64,000 nucleotides of DNA, from positions 62,001-126,000 of the forward strand of contig JAKCWG010000487.1 in the NCBI GenBank assembly GCA_021464415.1, in the 5' to 3' direction. Made by a program: the position numbers and the translations under genes. Position 1 is the first letter of the stretch, and every line of letters starts with the position of its first letter. The stretch is from Lonicera japonica (taxonomy: Eukaryota; Streptophyta; Magnoliopsida; Dipsacales; Caprifoliaceae). The notes beneath the pieces were generated by a model. That model was given only the letters and a program-made list of their open reading frames with translations. It had not been told where the DNA came from and did not search any database. This document shows, in pieces, positions 11,319-24,900 of the stretch.

Positions 11319-14300
11319 TAGGGGTGGCATTTTCGTACCGCGAACCGAAAACCGACCGAACCGACCAATCTCGGTCGGTAAACCGACCGATTGTTCCTTT
11401 TCGGTTACCGTTTATTCGGTTACCAAACACGTGCAGTTGCAGAAGCGGTTTCAATTCTTAAAAGTTCGGTTAAAACCGACCGACCGACCTATTTTTAAAT
11501 ATATGCATTTCATATAAATATTTGTATTATTAGTGTAATGCCCTCTTAATTTCAAGGTTGAAAATTGTAAATAACTAAAGTAATTCTTTTATAGACTCCC
11601 AATTTGTTTCTCACTCTCAGAGTCTCAGTTAGTTTCTCTTTTTCTCCTCTGTTTCACACGCTCAATCACTCTCCGTCTCCGTCTCTCCCACACGGCCATA
11701 CGCCCATACACCACAGCAGCACAACTCGCCGGACGGCAATTAAGACGCCGACTCCAGTACTCCACCGTCCCATCCCCTCGCCTCCTCGTCATCGCTGTCC
11801 GGCGTCCACAGTCCGCGACTCTGCGCTCTGCACTCCCAGAGTCCCAGTAGCCAATTTCCGTCATCCGGCTTCTTTCTGGTATTCATTAAATTTGTTATCC
11901 TCGCATTCTTACATTATATGGTTGCTTTGTGATCAATGTATGTTAGAAAATAGAAACTAGGGTTCAATCTTCAAAGTAGATTTATAAATTAGGGCACAAT
12001 CTAAAGTCTAAACTTGCTCTAATTATGTATATGTATGATGTATAAATGTATGTATGTATAGTTGTGCTCATTAATGAAAAAAAAAATGGATAGATACATA
12101 TCAACATATGTGTGGACCACTGGACCGTGGAGTCAGGAGTGTGGATTGATTCGTTGTGATGAAAAAAAAAATGGGATTTGTCACAACTTCTTGTCTTCTT
12201 GTTAATTTGTTAGTAGCTTATGTCTTATGAGATTATTTGTTTATAGCAACTAATTTGTTAGTGGCTAAATAATTGAGATTATATTGTGTAAATTTGTTTG
12301 TATACTTAGGCATGAGTGAATCATATGAGATTATTTGTTCATAGCAACATATTTCTAAAACTTGTGTTTGTATAATCATATGAGATTATATATTGTGTAA
12401 TTATATAATATATATTATATATCCATGTTGATACTTGATAGCAAGTTAGAAACATGCCAACATGTTTCTTGTTTTTCATTTCTTGTTTTAGATATATATA
12501 TCCAATTATGAATTAACATGTGCCCTTCTTCTTCTTGTTTTTCTCCTTTCTAAAACTTGGTTTTTTGTTTTTCCTTTCTTGTTTTATATATATATATATA
12601 TATATATGATATATTTGAATCTATGTCCCTTTTTTTCTTTTTATTTTTTATATTTCTAAAACTTGGTTTATTTTTTTTTTCTTTCTTTCTAAAACTTGGT
12701 TTCTTGTTTTCAGATGGATAGCCATTCTGCTACTGGAAGTACACAAACTCCTACTTTTCCTTTATCACGTCCTAATACAAATATAGATACTACCCCTCCT
12801 CCTCCTCCTCCACACGAAAATCAACCCCCCACCCAAACTAGTCCCGAAATACAAGCTAATTCCAATGATGAAGAAATGGAATCTGATCATGGTGTACACA
12901 TTGAAGCATCGATTGCAACTAGTAAGCCGCGCGGGGGTAATAAAAGGAAAGCAAGTCAGGTGTGGTTGTATGTGACTAAGAGGGAAATTGTGGACGAGTT
13001 TGGGGAAAAGGGTTACATTGCTATATGCAATGTATGTAAACATGAAATGCCGGCCAATCCTAAGAGAAATGGGACAACCGGTATTAGGAATCATTTAGAG
13101 AAATGTGAGGGCAGTGGTCTTTATAAGGACCATGATTACAATCAAACAATGCTCACACAAGATAGCTTTGATGGTTCGATGCTTTGTCAAAAATTTGATC
13201 AAGACAGACTTCAAAGAAGATGTGTGGAATGGATAATCAGGGCGGAGCAACCCTTTAGGGCTGTTGAGCATCCGGCTTTCAAGGATTTTATTAATGATCT
13301 TCAACCTAAATTCAAGATACCTAGTAGGAAGCTTGTTGCAAAAGGGGTTTGGAATTTGTTTTTGACGGAGAAGGCAAAGATTATGAGTGTGATAGGTGAT
13401 TTGAGGGTAAGTATCACTACTGATACTTGGACCTCAATTCAAAATATCAATTACATGGTAGTGACCGCTCATTTCTTGGATAATGAGTGGAATTTACATA
13501 AGAGGATCATTAACTTTATCAAGATCACATCTCATAAAGGTGAGGACATAAGGAGGGTTCTAGATGGGTGTTTGAGTGATTGGGGCATTCAAAAAGTATT
13601 TAGCATTACCGTCGATAATGCTAGTGCTAATGATAAAGCGGTTGATTATATGAAGAGGAGGCTTAAGAGTCGTGGTACTCTTTTACTTGATGGCATTCAT
13701 TTGCACATGAGATGTGCATGTCATATCATTAATTTAATTGTTAAAGATGGAATAAAAGACCTCCTTTCATCAATAGAGGGCATACGGAATTGTGTGAGAT
13801 TTATTCACTCTTCCCCAGCTAGATTGGATATGTTTAGGTCGGTTGCTATCTTGGAGAAGTTGGATAAGATGGCAACTATCCCTATGGATGTTGCTACTAG
13901 GTGGAATGCGACCTATGGGATGCTTAGTAGTGCATTCAAGTATAAGGATGTGTTTGTTAGGATGGCGGAAGAAAATGAACAATTTGAAGCATATTTTGAA
14001 GAAATGGTGAGTAGAGAGATTGATGGAAAAAAGATTCAAGTAAAGAGGGAGGGTCCTCCGATTGAAGAGGATTGAGCAAAAGAGATGAGCTTTGCCCACT
14101 TTCTCAAGAAATTTTATGATGCCACCATTAAACTAAGTGCAACCAAATCTCCGACATCAAATTTAATTTTATCAACCGTGTTGACTTTGCAAGTAGAGAT
14201 TGAAAATAAACTAAGGGATTTTCAAAATCCAACTTTGCAAAATGTGGCATACTCTATGAAGTTAAAGTTTGATAAATATTGGGGTTCAATTGATGATGTG

Positions 14301-16213
14301 AATTCAATTATCTTTGTAGCCCAAGCACTTGATCCAAGATATAAGTTTGACATGATTGAATTGGGGTTGGAAAAAATTGAGGTAGGGGATTCCAAAATTG
14401 AGCAAATCAAGGAGTCGGTTAAACAACGATTTAATGACTTGCTTAGGGCGTATAAGGAAGGAAATGTGGAAGAAAGACCAAGAGAGGTGTTTGTGGTGGA
14501 AGAATCTAGTATCGTGCGAGATGATGTGGAAGCAATGTTTCGAACACAACTTATGAATAAGAGAAAGGCATTACAACGTATGGAGATAACAAATGAAGTT
14601 GATAAGTACTTGAACGACCCCTTTGAAAGCCCAAACAATGACGAGTTCAATCTTTTAGAGTGGTGGAGAGCAAATTCTTGTAGATATCCAATCCTTTCTA
14701 AGATTGCTAAGGATGTGTTTGCGCTTCCTAGTTCTACCGTTGCTAGGGAAAATGCTTTTAGCCTTGGTGGGAGAGTTGTTGATCCTTTTAGGGCCTCTTT
14801 AACACCTAAGATGGTTGAGGCATTAGTGTGTAGTAGCGATTGGCTTAGAGGTGAAGAATTTAAATTCTATAAAGAGCCAACGGAAGAAGAAGTTGAGTTC
14901 TACAAGGAACTTGAAGAGGTCGAAATGGGTTAGTAATTTAGTATATGTTATTTGCTTATTTACTTCTTTCAAGTTTCACTAATACAATAAGTAAAATTGT
15001 AATTGTTTTCAATTGTTAATTAGTCAATTTACTTATTAATGTTTATTTTATTTTTATGTTTAGATGTGGGCAAAGTTCAACTTGGAGTTGGAAATTTAGA
15101 AAGTCAAAAACAAATGCCATCTTCTTCGGCTCAAGTTCAACCACCACCTTACCCGGCTTCACGTCCTCCTATTCCAAGATCAAGAAGTCGAAGGGGTGGT
15201 CGAATTACAAAGGGAAGGGGTCGTCATTAGCTATTTAGTACTTCGCTTCTTTTTTTCCTTTTTTATGTGTGTTGGCAATTTGGCTTGTTGGTATTTTTTT
15301 GGGCTTGTTGGCACATTAATATGTTACTACTTAACTACTTAAAGTGCTAAACACTTAAACTTATTGCTACTTATAACGTAAGCTTGGCATTTTAATTGAT
15401 TAGTTAGTTATTTGGTTTGATTTAGTTTGGTATAATTTGGTTAGTTACTTAGTTGGTTATTTGGTATTTTGGGTTGGTTACTTGGTTTAGTATTTTAGCG
15501 TATAAGGCAGTGTGCAGAATTGCAGATTGGTAATTGGTTGCTGTGTGAGTCGTGTGACTGGTGGTGAGTGATGTTGTGGCTATTGCTGAGTGCTACTGCC
15601 TGCTGTGCTGTTGCTGTTGCTGGCTTTCTGCTGTGCTGTTGCTGGCTTGCTGGCTTGCTGTTGTGCTGCTACTGCTATTGCTGTGCTGCTGCTGCTAGCC
15701 TGCTACTGATGTGCTGTTGCTGCTACTGCTGTGTTGTGCTACTGCTGTGGCTGTTCCGAGTATTCTCTTTAACAAATGATTGAAGTTGAAGCTTAAAGGA
15801 AGGAGTATACTATATAAAAAGTGAAAACAGTAAGGTACTAAGCTATTTAATTATAAATTTATAATTGTTGTGGCTTGTTGGTTTGGTAATTATATTTATA
15901 AATGATAAATTGTTGTGGCCTGATGGTTTGGTAATTATATTTATAAATGATAATAGTTTTGGCCTTTTTGGTTTATTTTAAATTGGGTTTGCTGTTGAGT
16001 TTTTGGTATTTATTTGATTGAGTTTTGGGCCTTTTTGGTTGGTCGGTTATAATGCTTTACCAACCGAACCGACCGAACAATTTGGTAAAACCGAACATCG
16101 GTAAACCGAGTATTGCGGTTCGGTAGCGGTTCATGATTTGTTAAAACCGACCATGTCGGTTCGGTTACAAAACCGACCATGTCGGTTCGGTTACCGAACC
16201 GTGGCCACCCCTA
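11319..16213 (+). mobile_element. hAT (Ac/Ds superfamily) DNA transposon, 4895 bp, structurally complete
   Basis: The left terminal repeat starts TAGGGGTGGC and the right ends GCCACCCCTA. A perfect 8-bp target duplication flanks both. Subterminal regions (11330-11490 and 16040-16200) are dense in CGGTTCGG / CCGACCGA words in both orientations, the usual transposase-binding layout. Inside lie a probable untranslated first exon, the transposase gene, and a T/G-rich 3' tail with a CTG-rich tract (15568-15765). It is inserted in the 5' LTR of the 11189-25771 retrotransposon and is therefore younger than it. Intact ends suggest it could still be mobilised in trans. Confidence 0.93.
12714..15230 (+). 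pseudogene. hAT transposase, near-intact, with one in-frame stop
   Basis: The coding part is 12714-14928 joined to 15064-15230 (GT-AG intron 14929-15063), about 794 codons. An upstream untranslated exon probably ends at 11878, with an intron 11879-12713 ending TTTTCAG right before the ATG. Domains in order: a Pro/Thr-rich N-terminus; a BED zinc finger (CNVC ... HLEKC, 13026-13108); an RNase H-like core starting DTWTS (about 13420-13435); and the C-terminal hAT dimerisation region (LLEWWR ... PSSTVARENAFS, about 14650-14760). The last exon is Pro/Ser/Arg-rich. The only visible defect is TGA at 14073-14075, codon 454, in a position where family members have Trp, so one base change could explain it. 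The same frame runs on unbroken after it. As it stands the product lacks the dimerisation domain. Confidence 0.85.
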
Positions 16214-16350
16214 CCTACCACATCTCACCTACCTCCACCAAAAATGACCTTTTTGCCCTTCATTTTTACCAAATTTACCTTTTTGCCATTCTCCATTTAC
16301 TTATAAATACCTCCCACCATTCATTCAACAAACACACAACAAAAACACAC

Positions 16351-18151
16351 TGTTGGTCGGATTTCAACCCTAGAGGGGGGGTGAATAGGGTTTTTGAAAC
16401 TTAATGCGGAATTTAAAAACTTTTCGAAAATGTTTAAGTAAAACAATTTACTAAACAAATTTATCAAGGAATGTAAGCAAATAAACAATCAAGCACAAGA
16501 GAAAATAATTAAACAATCTCAAACAACTTAAACAATCAATAAGAAAGAGATTGAGTTAGAAAGATTAAACTAATCGAAGTCCAAGATATTTTGTCCACAC
16601 GGTTCGGCTTGTTCCCCTACTCCGCGCTCGGTTAGTTCCCCGAGAACTTCCACTATAACCGATCTCCTTCCGGGTGAAGATCAAACCACTACAAGTGTAT
16701 TCTTCTCACACACTCTACAAGTATTGCTACACCACAATACTCTCACAAGATACCCTCTTGCTAACCTTGTGAAATTTACCTTTCACAATTTCTAAACAAG
16801 AATTTACCTTCTTGTTTTTCCTATGAGATTTACATCTCACAATTGAATACAAAATTGTTTAGTGATTCACACCAATTTACAATAACTCTCAAGTGTTTAA
16901 AAGAATACAATTGAAACTCACACTAGAGTTATCCTATTTGATCAAGATGATGATATAGCTCAAATGATAATGATTGATCAAAAACAATTTCTTGAATCTT
17001 TGAATAATGAAGATATATGAAGAATAGAGTATATGAATGATTCAAGGTGTTTAGAATGAGTTTTGGAAGTCATATTTATAGTCCCAAAAGTGATATAGCC
17101 GTTTGTGGTGGAGATATAAAATAATGGGGCAAAAATGCACTTTTGATAAAGTTCCAACGGCTATTTTTGGTAAGGGAGTCGGCTCCCTGAGTCTTCATGG
17201 AGTCGACTCCACGACTTTCCATGAGGGAGTCGACTCCAACAACTTCCATGGAGTCGGCTACATGGCACTGGAGATAGATTGCTGCAGACGGCAAATTTTA
17301 CGATTTGTTTTGATCATATCTCATTATCCAGCCGTTGGAATTTGATGAAATTTTGGATATAAGTACTATAATGTGTTAACTAACTTCCGTCCAAATTTCA
17401 TAATGATCAGAGCCCGGGAAGGCCTCCTTCAAACCGTTAGATCAAAACTGCGCAAAAATGGAGCGAGTCTAGAAAGGGAAAAATAAACATTTTTGCAATT
17501 AAGTTCCAAAATCAATTTTGATGCTTGGGATAGGTTAAATATATTATCCTAAGACACCTATTTTCATGAGAGCTCAAAATATGCTCAAATCAATTTAATA
17601 TGAAAATATTTGAAAACCGGTTTTTGCAAGAATGGTGTTTTCAAAGAAATTTTGATTCAAACTGATTTTGATCAATCTAAGAATGATGCAAGTTTATGTT
17701 TGAGCTATATAATCAATCAATTAAGAAACTTTACATTAATCCTAAGCAAACACTCAATTACCGAATAGGTGAGTCTTCGAATGCTTCGATTTGTTTCTTC
17801 AAATTGATTTTTCTCTTGAAGCTTTTCCCTTGAAGCTTTGGCATATGGTTCTTGATCTTTGTGTTCCATGGATTTGCATTGCTAGCTTGTGAGTGATGAG
17901 AATGATCTTCTTGTCTTGTCCAACGCTTGTAGAAGAATGATCTTGATTCGGATAGATCAGTTTTAATCGAATGCTTCGTTGACTTGATCGGATATTGATT
18001 GAATGATCCTTGTCAAGCTTCCTTTGAGCAATCATGCTATTCTTGATTTTCCAAATAAGAAATCTATAATCTTATATCAAGAACATGTTAAATTACACAT
18101 GATTGATTTATTGTTATTATCAAAATAAGATTAAGACCTTGAAGGTCAACA
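16351..18151 (-). repeat. 3' LTR of the Copia element
   Basis: Matches 19664-21460 almost base for base. Seen differences include one extra G in the G-run at 16374-16380 and scattered substitutions. It holds GTCGACTCC / GAGTCGGCTCC palindrome units at about 17176-17265. Confidence 0.9.
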
Positions 18152-18490
18152 ATCTCCCCCTTTTTGATGATGACAATAAATTAATGTGTGTTTTCAATAA
18201 CAATGATAAATAGCATATGAATAATTGAAAAATGCTCCCCTCAATTTATGCATAGATAAAATAAATGATTTGTAAAAAGCATTGCATATATTTAAGATAG
18301 TTTTAAAACCAATAAAACAATTTTGATCTCAAATAAAGTTTTCAAAAGAAAACAATTATCAATGTTAAAGACATAAAACATTTAATAGTCTTACCAACAT
18401 TGATTGCTACCAACACACATTTTCTCCCCCTATGGCAACATCAAAAAGGGCCAAGGCCACGGAGAGAAAATGGTAGCCTCCATGAGTGCT

Positions 18491-19606
18491 TCATCGATGA
18501 GGGAATGATTTGTATGCCTCATCATCTTTCACCTTAAGGAAAAGGTGTGCCGTTTCTTCATCACTTGACTCAATATCGGATTCGTCTTCATCCGATTCGC
18601 TTGAATGCCCTTTGAGAACATCTTTCAACTTCTTGTACAATTCTTCCTTCTTTGCTCTTTTCTCCTTTCTTCTAACCGGATAATTTGACTTGTAGTGTCC
18701 CGGTTCATGACAATGGAAGCACTTCCTTTCCTCATTATCAACTTTGGGAAGAGTTGATCCATCATTGAAGTTCTTTGAGGATGGGGGATAGTTGTCGATC
18801 TTCCCTTTTGAATGCTTCTTCTTTGCTAGGAATTTCTCAAATTTCCTAGAGAGAAGTGCCATGTCTCCATCTCCTTTTCCACCATTTTCTTCATTTGGCT
18901 TTAAAGCAAAGATTGTCATTGGATTTGCTTTTTCTCCTCCTTCTTCTCTTGCCAACTCCTTCTCATGGGTCTTTAATGAGCCCAATAACTCATCCATGCT
19001 CAAGGTTTTGAGATTCTTAGCTTCTTGTATGGCCGTCACTTTAGGTCGCCATTTCTTAGGAAGAATCCTAAGCACTTTTCTAATCTTCTCTTCATTTGAA
19101 TAAACCTTGCCAAGAAGGTCCAAAGCATTAGTGAGAATAGAAAATTTACTATACATGGAAGCAAGTGATTCGTTAGGCTCCATCTTAAACAATTCATAAT
19201 CATGGACAAGAATATTAATATTGTCCTCCTTCACTTAAGAGGTTCCTTCATAGGTAACTTCAAGCTTATCCCAAATCTCTTTTGCCATTTTGCAACTAGA
19301 GATTTTGTTGTATTCATCCATAGTTAATACACAATGTAAAGAGTTTAAAGCTTTGGCATTGTATTGGATTTTTCTAATATCATGCTCATTGTATTCGGAT
19401 ATAGACTTGGGAATAACTTTTCCCTTATCGTCGGTTTTTGTGATCTCATAAGGTCCAATAAGTGTGACCTTCCATTGTTCAAAATCATTAGTTTGTAAAA
19501 ATATACACATTCTATTTTTCCAATAGCTATAGTTTTTGCCATCTAGCAATGGTGGTCTATAAGTAGAAGCACCTTCGGAAAGGCCGGTTCCTTGATAATA
19601 AGACAT
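18491..19606 (-). pseudogene. Copia gag (UBN2-type with zinc knuckle), one stop and a damaged knuckle
   Basis: The frame opens with ATG at 19606, 45 bp past the primer site. The N-terminal part contains LLDGKNYSYWKNRM, the hallmark of plant Copia gag, followed by the UBN2 region (LGSLKTHEKELAREE). The zinc knuckle is at about 18686-18730 as CFHCHEPGHYKSNY: the last of the C-C-H-C ligands is Tyr instead of Cys. A TAA at 19235-19237 interrupts the frame where relatives have Gln; the same frame continues after it. The tail is acidic (SSESDEDESDIESSDEE), then ends without any pol. Gag would normally form the retroelement particle; here both the stop and the lost Cys argue against function. Confidence 0.85.
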
Positions 19607-19663
19607 GATCGTAAACTTTAAGATTGTGAAATCAAAAACAAGAGTACAACCTCTGATACCAAT

Positions 19664-21460
19664 TGTTGGTCGGATTTCAACCCTAGAGGGGGGTGAATAG
19701 GGTTTTTGAAACTTAATGCGGAATTTAAAAACTTTTCGAAAATGTTTAAGTAAAACAATTTACTAAACAAATTTATCAAGGAATGTAAGCAAATAAACAA
19801 TCAAGCACAAGAGAAAATAATTAAAAAATCTCAAACAACTTAAACAATCAATAAGAAAGAGATTGAGTTAGAAAGATTAAACCAATCGAAGTCCAAGATT
19901 TTTTGTCCACATGGTTCGGCTTGTTCCCCTACTCCGCGCTCGGTTAGTTCCCCGAGAACTTCCACTATAACCGATCTCCTTTCGGGTGAAGATCAAACCA
20001 CTACAAGTGTATTCTTCTCACGCACTCTACAAGTATTGCTACACCACAATACTCTCACAAGATACCCTCTTGCTAACCTTGTGAAATTTACCTTTCACAA
20101 TTTTTAAACAAGAATTTACCTTCTTGTTTTTCCTATGAGATTTACCTCTCACAATTGAATACAAAATTGTTTGGTGATTCACACCAATTTACAATAACTC
20201 TCAAGTGTTTAAAAGAATACAATTGAAGCTCACACTAGAGTTATCCTATTTGATCAAGATGATATAGCTCAAATGATAATGATTGATCAAAAACAATTTC
20301 TTGAATCTTTGAATAATGAAGATATATGAAGAATAGAGTATATGAATGATTCAAGGTGTTTAGAATGAGTTTTGGAAGTCATATTTATAGTCCCAAAAAT
20401 GATATAGCCGTTTGTGGTGGAGATATAAAATAATGGGGCAAAAATGCACTTTTGATAAAGTTCCAACGGCTATTTTTGGCAAGGGAGTCGGCTCCCTGAG
20501 TCTTCATGGAGTCGACTCCATGACTTTCCATGAGGGATTCGACTCCAACAACTTCCATGGAGTCGGCTACATGGCACTGGAGATAGATTGCTGCAGACAG
20601 CAAATTTTACAATTTGTTTTAATCATATCTCATTATCCAGCCGTTGGAATTTGATGAAATTTTGGGTATAAGTACTATAATGTGTTAACTAACTTCTGTC
20701 CAAATTTCATAATGATCAGAGCCCGGGAAGGCCTCCTTCAAACCGTTAGATCAAAACTGCGCAAAAACGGAGCGAGTCTAGAAAGGGAAAAATAAACATT
20801 TTTGCAATTAAGTTCCAAAATCAATTTTGATGCTTGGGATAGGTTAAATATATTATCCTAAGACACATATTTTCATGAGAGCTCAAAATATACTCAAATC
20901 AATTTAATTTGAAAATATTTGAAAACCGGTTTTTGCAAGAATGGTGTTTTCAAAGAAATTTTGATTCAAACTGATTTTGATCAATCTAAGAATGATGCAA
21001 GTTTATGTTTGAGCTATATAATCAATCAATTAAGAAACTTTACATTAATCCTAAGCAAACACTCAATTACCGAATAGGTGAGTCTTCGAATGCTTCGATT
21101 TGTTTCTTCAAATTGATTATTCTCTTGAAGCTTTTCCCTTGAAGCTTTGGCATATGGTTCTTGATCTTTGTGTTCCATGGATTTGCATTGCTAGCTTGTG
21201 AGTGATGAGAATGATCTTCTTGTCTTGTCCAACGCTTGTAGAAGAATGATCTTGATTCAGATAGATCGGTTTTAATCGAATGCTTCGTTGATTTGATCGG
21301 ATATTGGTTGAATGATCCTTGTCAAGCTTCCTTTGAGCAATCATACTATTCTTGATTTTCCAAATAAGAAATCTATAATCTTATATCAAGAACATGTTAA
21401 ATTACACATGATTGATTTATTGTTATTATCAAAATAAGATTAAGACCTTTAAGGTCAACA
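19664..21460 (-). repeat. 5' LTR of the Copia element
   Basis: TGTTGG...CAACA ends, directly followed (minus strand) by the TGGTATCAGAG primer site. See the 16351-18151 copy for comparison. Confidence 0.9.
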
Positions 21461-21966
21461 TACACAATTCTTCTTATCTAAGATCCATTCATCTCATCAA
21501 AGAGATATAAAGCCATTGGCAATACAAATATAAGCCAATTCAAGAAGAAATAGAAGAGTCTTATACACTCTCTTTTCATACCCCAAAAAATAGAAGGGTC
21601 TTATATTCTCTAATTTTATACCCCAAAAAATACCAACAATCCTTATACACTCTCTCCTACACAGTTTATTATTTATTCTGTTGAAATATCTGTAATTCTA
21701 ATTCTATACTTATAAATAGAATTAAGGAAATTATAGAGAGAGAAAAGTTGGTAGCTTGTATTATTATCCAAATTGATCTCCTTTGAACTAATACAAAGCA
21801 AGCACACACAAAAGGAGGACGTACCACTGGAATAGCATAAGCGCTACCGGGGGAACCTACCTTAAAAAAAAGTCATGTGTACATCATTACGCCGCATTTA
21901 TTTTTTATTCACCGATATTCGCTTATTGATTGGTTAATTATCTATTTCTAGATTTTGACAACATCA

Positions 21967-24900
21967 GTTGGCGCCGTCTGTGGGAACAATAAGCTCTCTA
22001 AAGCTCTCGTTCTTTAGAAATTACAAGTGAATTTTCTGTGAAAAACTCAGAATCCCGCGGGCCTACGTAGCTCAATATTCTAGGGACATAACTTCTTGCT
22101 CGGAACTCCAAATTATGCGATTCTAGAGTCCATTTTGGAGAAAATTTCAAGATCTACAACTTTTCATTTCAAGAGTTTTTCAAATTCGTCCATATCGGGG
22201 TTCAAAACTTCGATACAAATTTTCTGAAACAAAAAAGGTTAAAATCCCGCGGACCTATGGTGACTCAATATTATCAGGCGCATAACTTTGTGCTCAAAAC
22301 TCCAAATCCTACAATTTCGGAGTCCATTTTAAATAAAATTTCAAGAGCTACAACTTTTCAGTTCAATCCGTTTCCAAATTTGGCCATTTCGGGGTCCAAA
22401 ACGGGGATACAAAGTTGCTGCAACAAAAAAATGCAAAAATCCTGCGGGCCTACGCTAGCTCAATATTTACGGGCGCATAATAATTCAAAAATTCGGTTAC
22501 CCAAGGGGATAAAACCCAAAAGAAGAGATAAGTTATTTTTTGATAACTCATATATGATTTTTTCTCTTTATTTTAATATATCTAAAGTTGTATCATTTTC
22601 TTACGATCAATAATCTTTATTGTAAGTAAAATTAATGAGCTTCCAAAAAATTACAATTGAATGTAATTTTTATTAAATTCATCCGACAAACCACAAGAAA
22701 AAAATTAAAAAAATATTCAGCGGATATCAAACTTTCACAAAGCTAAATGTGATTTTGAAGTCCAACAGACAACCGCTAGACCACCCCAGCCCAAAGAGAT
22801 CTGGCTGAGAATGATCATCTAATGCTACACCACTGGTCCAGAGATCAAGATTTTGACGTTCCCTGGTAATAAATGAGAAAATTGTTAGAATTTGCTTAAG
22901 TCAGAAGGGGGCATGGCTCTACTCAAGACTTAGCAAAAAAGAATAAATTTTTCTTTTAAGAAACCCTGGTAATAAATGGAAAAATTGTCAGAATTTGCAT
23001 AAGTTAGAAAGGAGCAAGACTCTACTTAAAACTCAGCACTTTGCCTAAGTTAAAAGGGAGCAATACTCTACTCAAAACTTAACAATTTGTCTAAGTTAGA
23101 AGGGAGCAAGACTCTACTCAAAACTTAGCAAAAAGAACAAATTTTCTTTTTAAGAAACCAATGACTTAAATGAGAAAATTGTCAGAATTTGCCTAAGTCA
23201 GAAGGGGGCATGACTCTACTCAAGACTTAGCCAAAAAGAACAAATTTTTCTTTTAAGAAATCAAGGACATCGAAAAAATTTCTATCAACATATAAGGGCT
23301 ATGCTTTAAACAGTCACAAGTGAAACATCCCCAGAATATTTTTACAAAACTCTCACTAGAGGTGCACATTATCTAGTCACTCAAAAAAGGCTGAAGAATC
23401 TGAAGATCATCTACACCAAAATTCAAAATAGTACTTAAATCAGAAGAAGAAGAATCAGAAAAATCATGGCGAATATCCCCTAAAGCTGTCCAGTCGGGGC
23501 CCGTTGTTTCGGCAAAATCCGCAACAAAATTATCTAGTGAAGATTGCAATAAAAAATCGTCCGAGGCAGCCTGGTAAACGGCGTCCAAGGTAGCCTGGTC
23601 ATAGGACAGATTCGAAAATGACGGCAGATCCACTTCAGTCAGAAAAGCCCCGTTTTTTATAAGATTCACGGTAGGCGGGGGGATCTCAGGTGTAATCTCT
23701 TCTGCCGACATAAGGAGCCTTAAAAAACTTCTGGGAACAAGTTCTGGAAGATTTATGGCAGTCGGAATAACAACATGCACGTTATTTTTTGCCGACAAAG
23801 GGAACCTCCAGGAAGAGCAAAGGAGCATAACGGGTTGACGTAGGAAGACCCCCTTCTAACCGAGCCTCTAATGCCGTCAACTGTGCTTATAACTGTTCCA
23901 CCTTCTGTTCAAGAGAAGCAAGGAGAGTAGTACAGCCTCTAATGGGATTCTCAATTCTCGCCGTAGCTTCAAGAAGATATGAACTAAGAGCCTCAAGATG
24001 CCGATTTTCGGGGACATCTTGCAAAAAAGATGCAACGTTCCTCACCCCGAAAACAGTGAAGATTGTGTGGTAATCCTGACGATCGATTATATTTCAAAAA
24101 AATTTAGCATATTTGTAAGATAGAGGACATCTCTTGTGACTATAAGCGCAAGCCACACATGGAGGACCTGTAAAACGGTGAGTGTTCAACATTATTTTGG
24201 TTTATTTTTATAAGAGAAACTGTATTACAAAGGAGAAAAATGGCGTTGGAAGAAATGGGTGGTGATGGAAGAAATGGATTAGGTCTCGAGGAAGATGAAG
24301 AGGAAGAAGAAACAGAAGCACGAATTTCGAGTTCAAAAAATACGAAAAAGTTGTCGAAAAAAACAAAAAAAGTCGAAAAGGATGGAAAAGTTGTCGGTTA
24401 AATATATATTTATATATATGTATACATAAAACGAAGAGTTGAAAAATGCCGGAGTATGATCAAACTATTTATGACCAAAAGTATAGCGAGTTTTACATAT
24501 TAATGTTCCAAGCTCTACGACTTGAATCCAATGTCTAACGAGTTCTACACATTGATGTTTCGAGCTCAACGACTAGCATCCGAGATCTAGCTTTCTTGAA
24601 CAAAGACTCGAGATCAACGTCTAGCCAACCTTACACAATGATGTTCTAAAACTCTAAGACTAATGATCAAAGTCTAGCTAGCTTTACACATTAATGTTCC
24701 AAACTCCACAAACTTATGGTCAACAGCTAACAGAGCTCTACACATCGGTTATTCGAGCTTTTTCCAAAATTATCTTCCTCGACAAGTGTCCGCTCTTACA
24801 CCTCAGCTTTGAAAAAGATTTTTAATAAAGGCAAGAGACCTAACACAGGCATTGAATTGTCGACCTTATTCGCCTACGAAGGATTCAGGACTAAGACATC

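Larger units (their letters stand above)
16351..21460 (-). mobile_element. Copia LTR retrotransposon, gag only, inserted in the host 5' LTR
   Basis: LTRs at 16351-18151 (1801 bp) and 19664-21460 (1797 bp) begin TGTTGGTCGG and end GGTCAACA. Orientation is minus: the complement of 19651-19661 is TGGTATCAGAG (initiator tRNA-Met primer site) beside the 5' LTR, and the complement of 18152-18166 is a polypurine tract AAAAAGGGGGAGAT beside the 3' LTR. Flanks CACAC (16346-16350) and TACAC (21461-21465) are a 5-bp target duplication with one change. The interior (about 1.5 kb) encodes only gag; protease, integrase, reverse transcriptase and RNase H are missing. The two LTRs are visibly very similar, so the insertion is fairly young. 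The solo LTR at 1435-2978 belongs to the same family. Confidence 0.9.

Noticed and set aside
11604..11960. 118-codon Pro/Ser/His-rich plus-strand frame
   Set aside because: Lies in the probable untranslated first exon and intron of the hAT transposase; low-complexity composition.
14222..14650. 142-codon minus-strand frame
   Set aside because: Antisense to the hAT transposase.
15568..15783. Cys/Leu-rich 71-codon frame
   Set aside because: Product of a CTG/TGT-rich simple-sequence tract in the 3' part of the hAT element.
24240..24401. 53-codon Glu/Lys-rich frame in the LARD interior
   Set aside because: Purine-rich sequence gives open frames by chance; no homology or context supports it.
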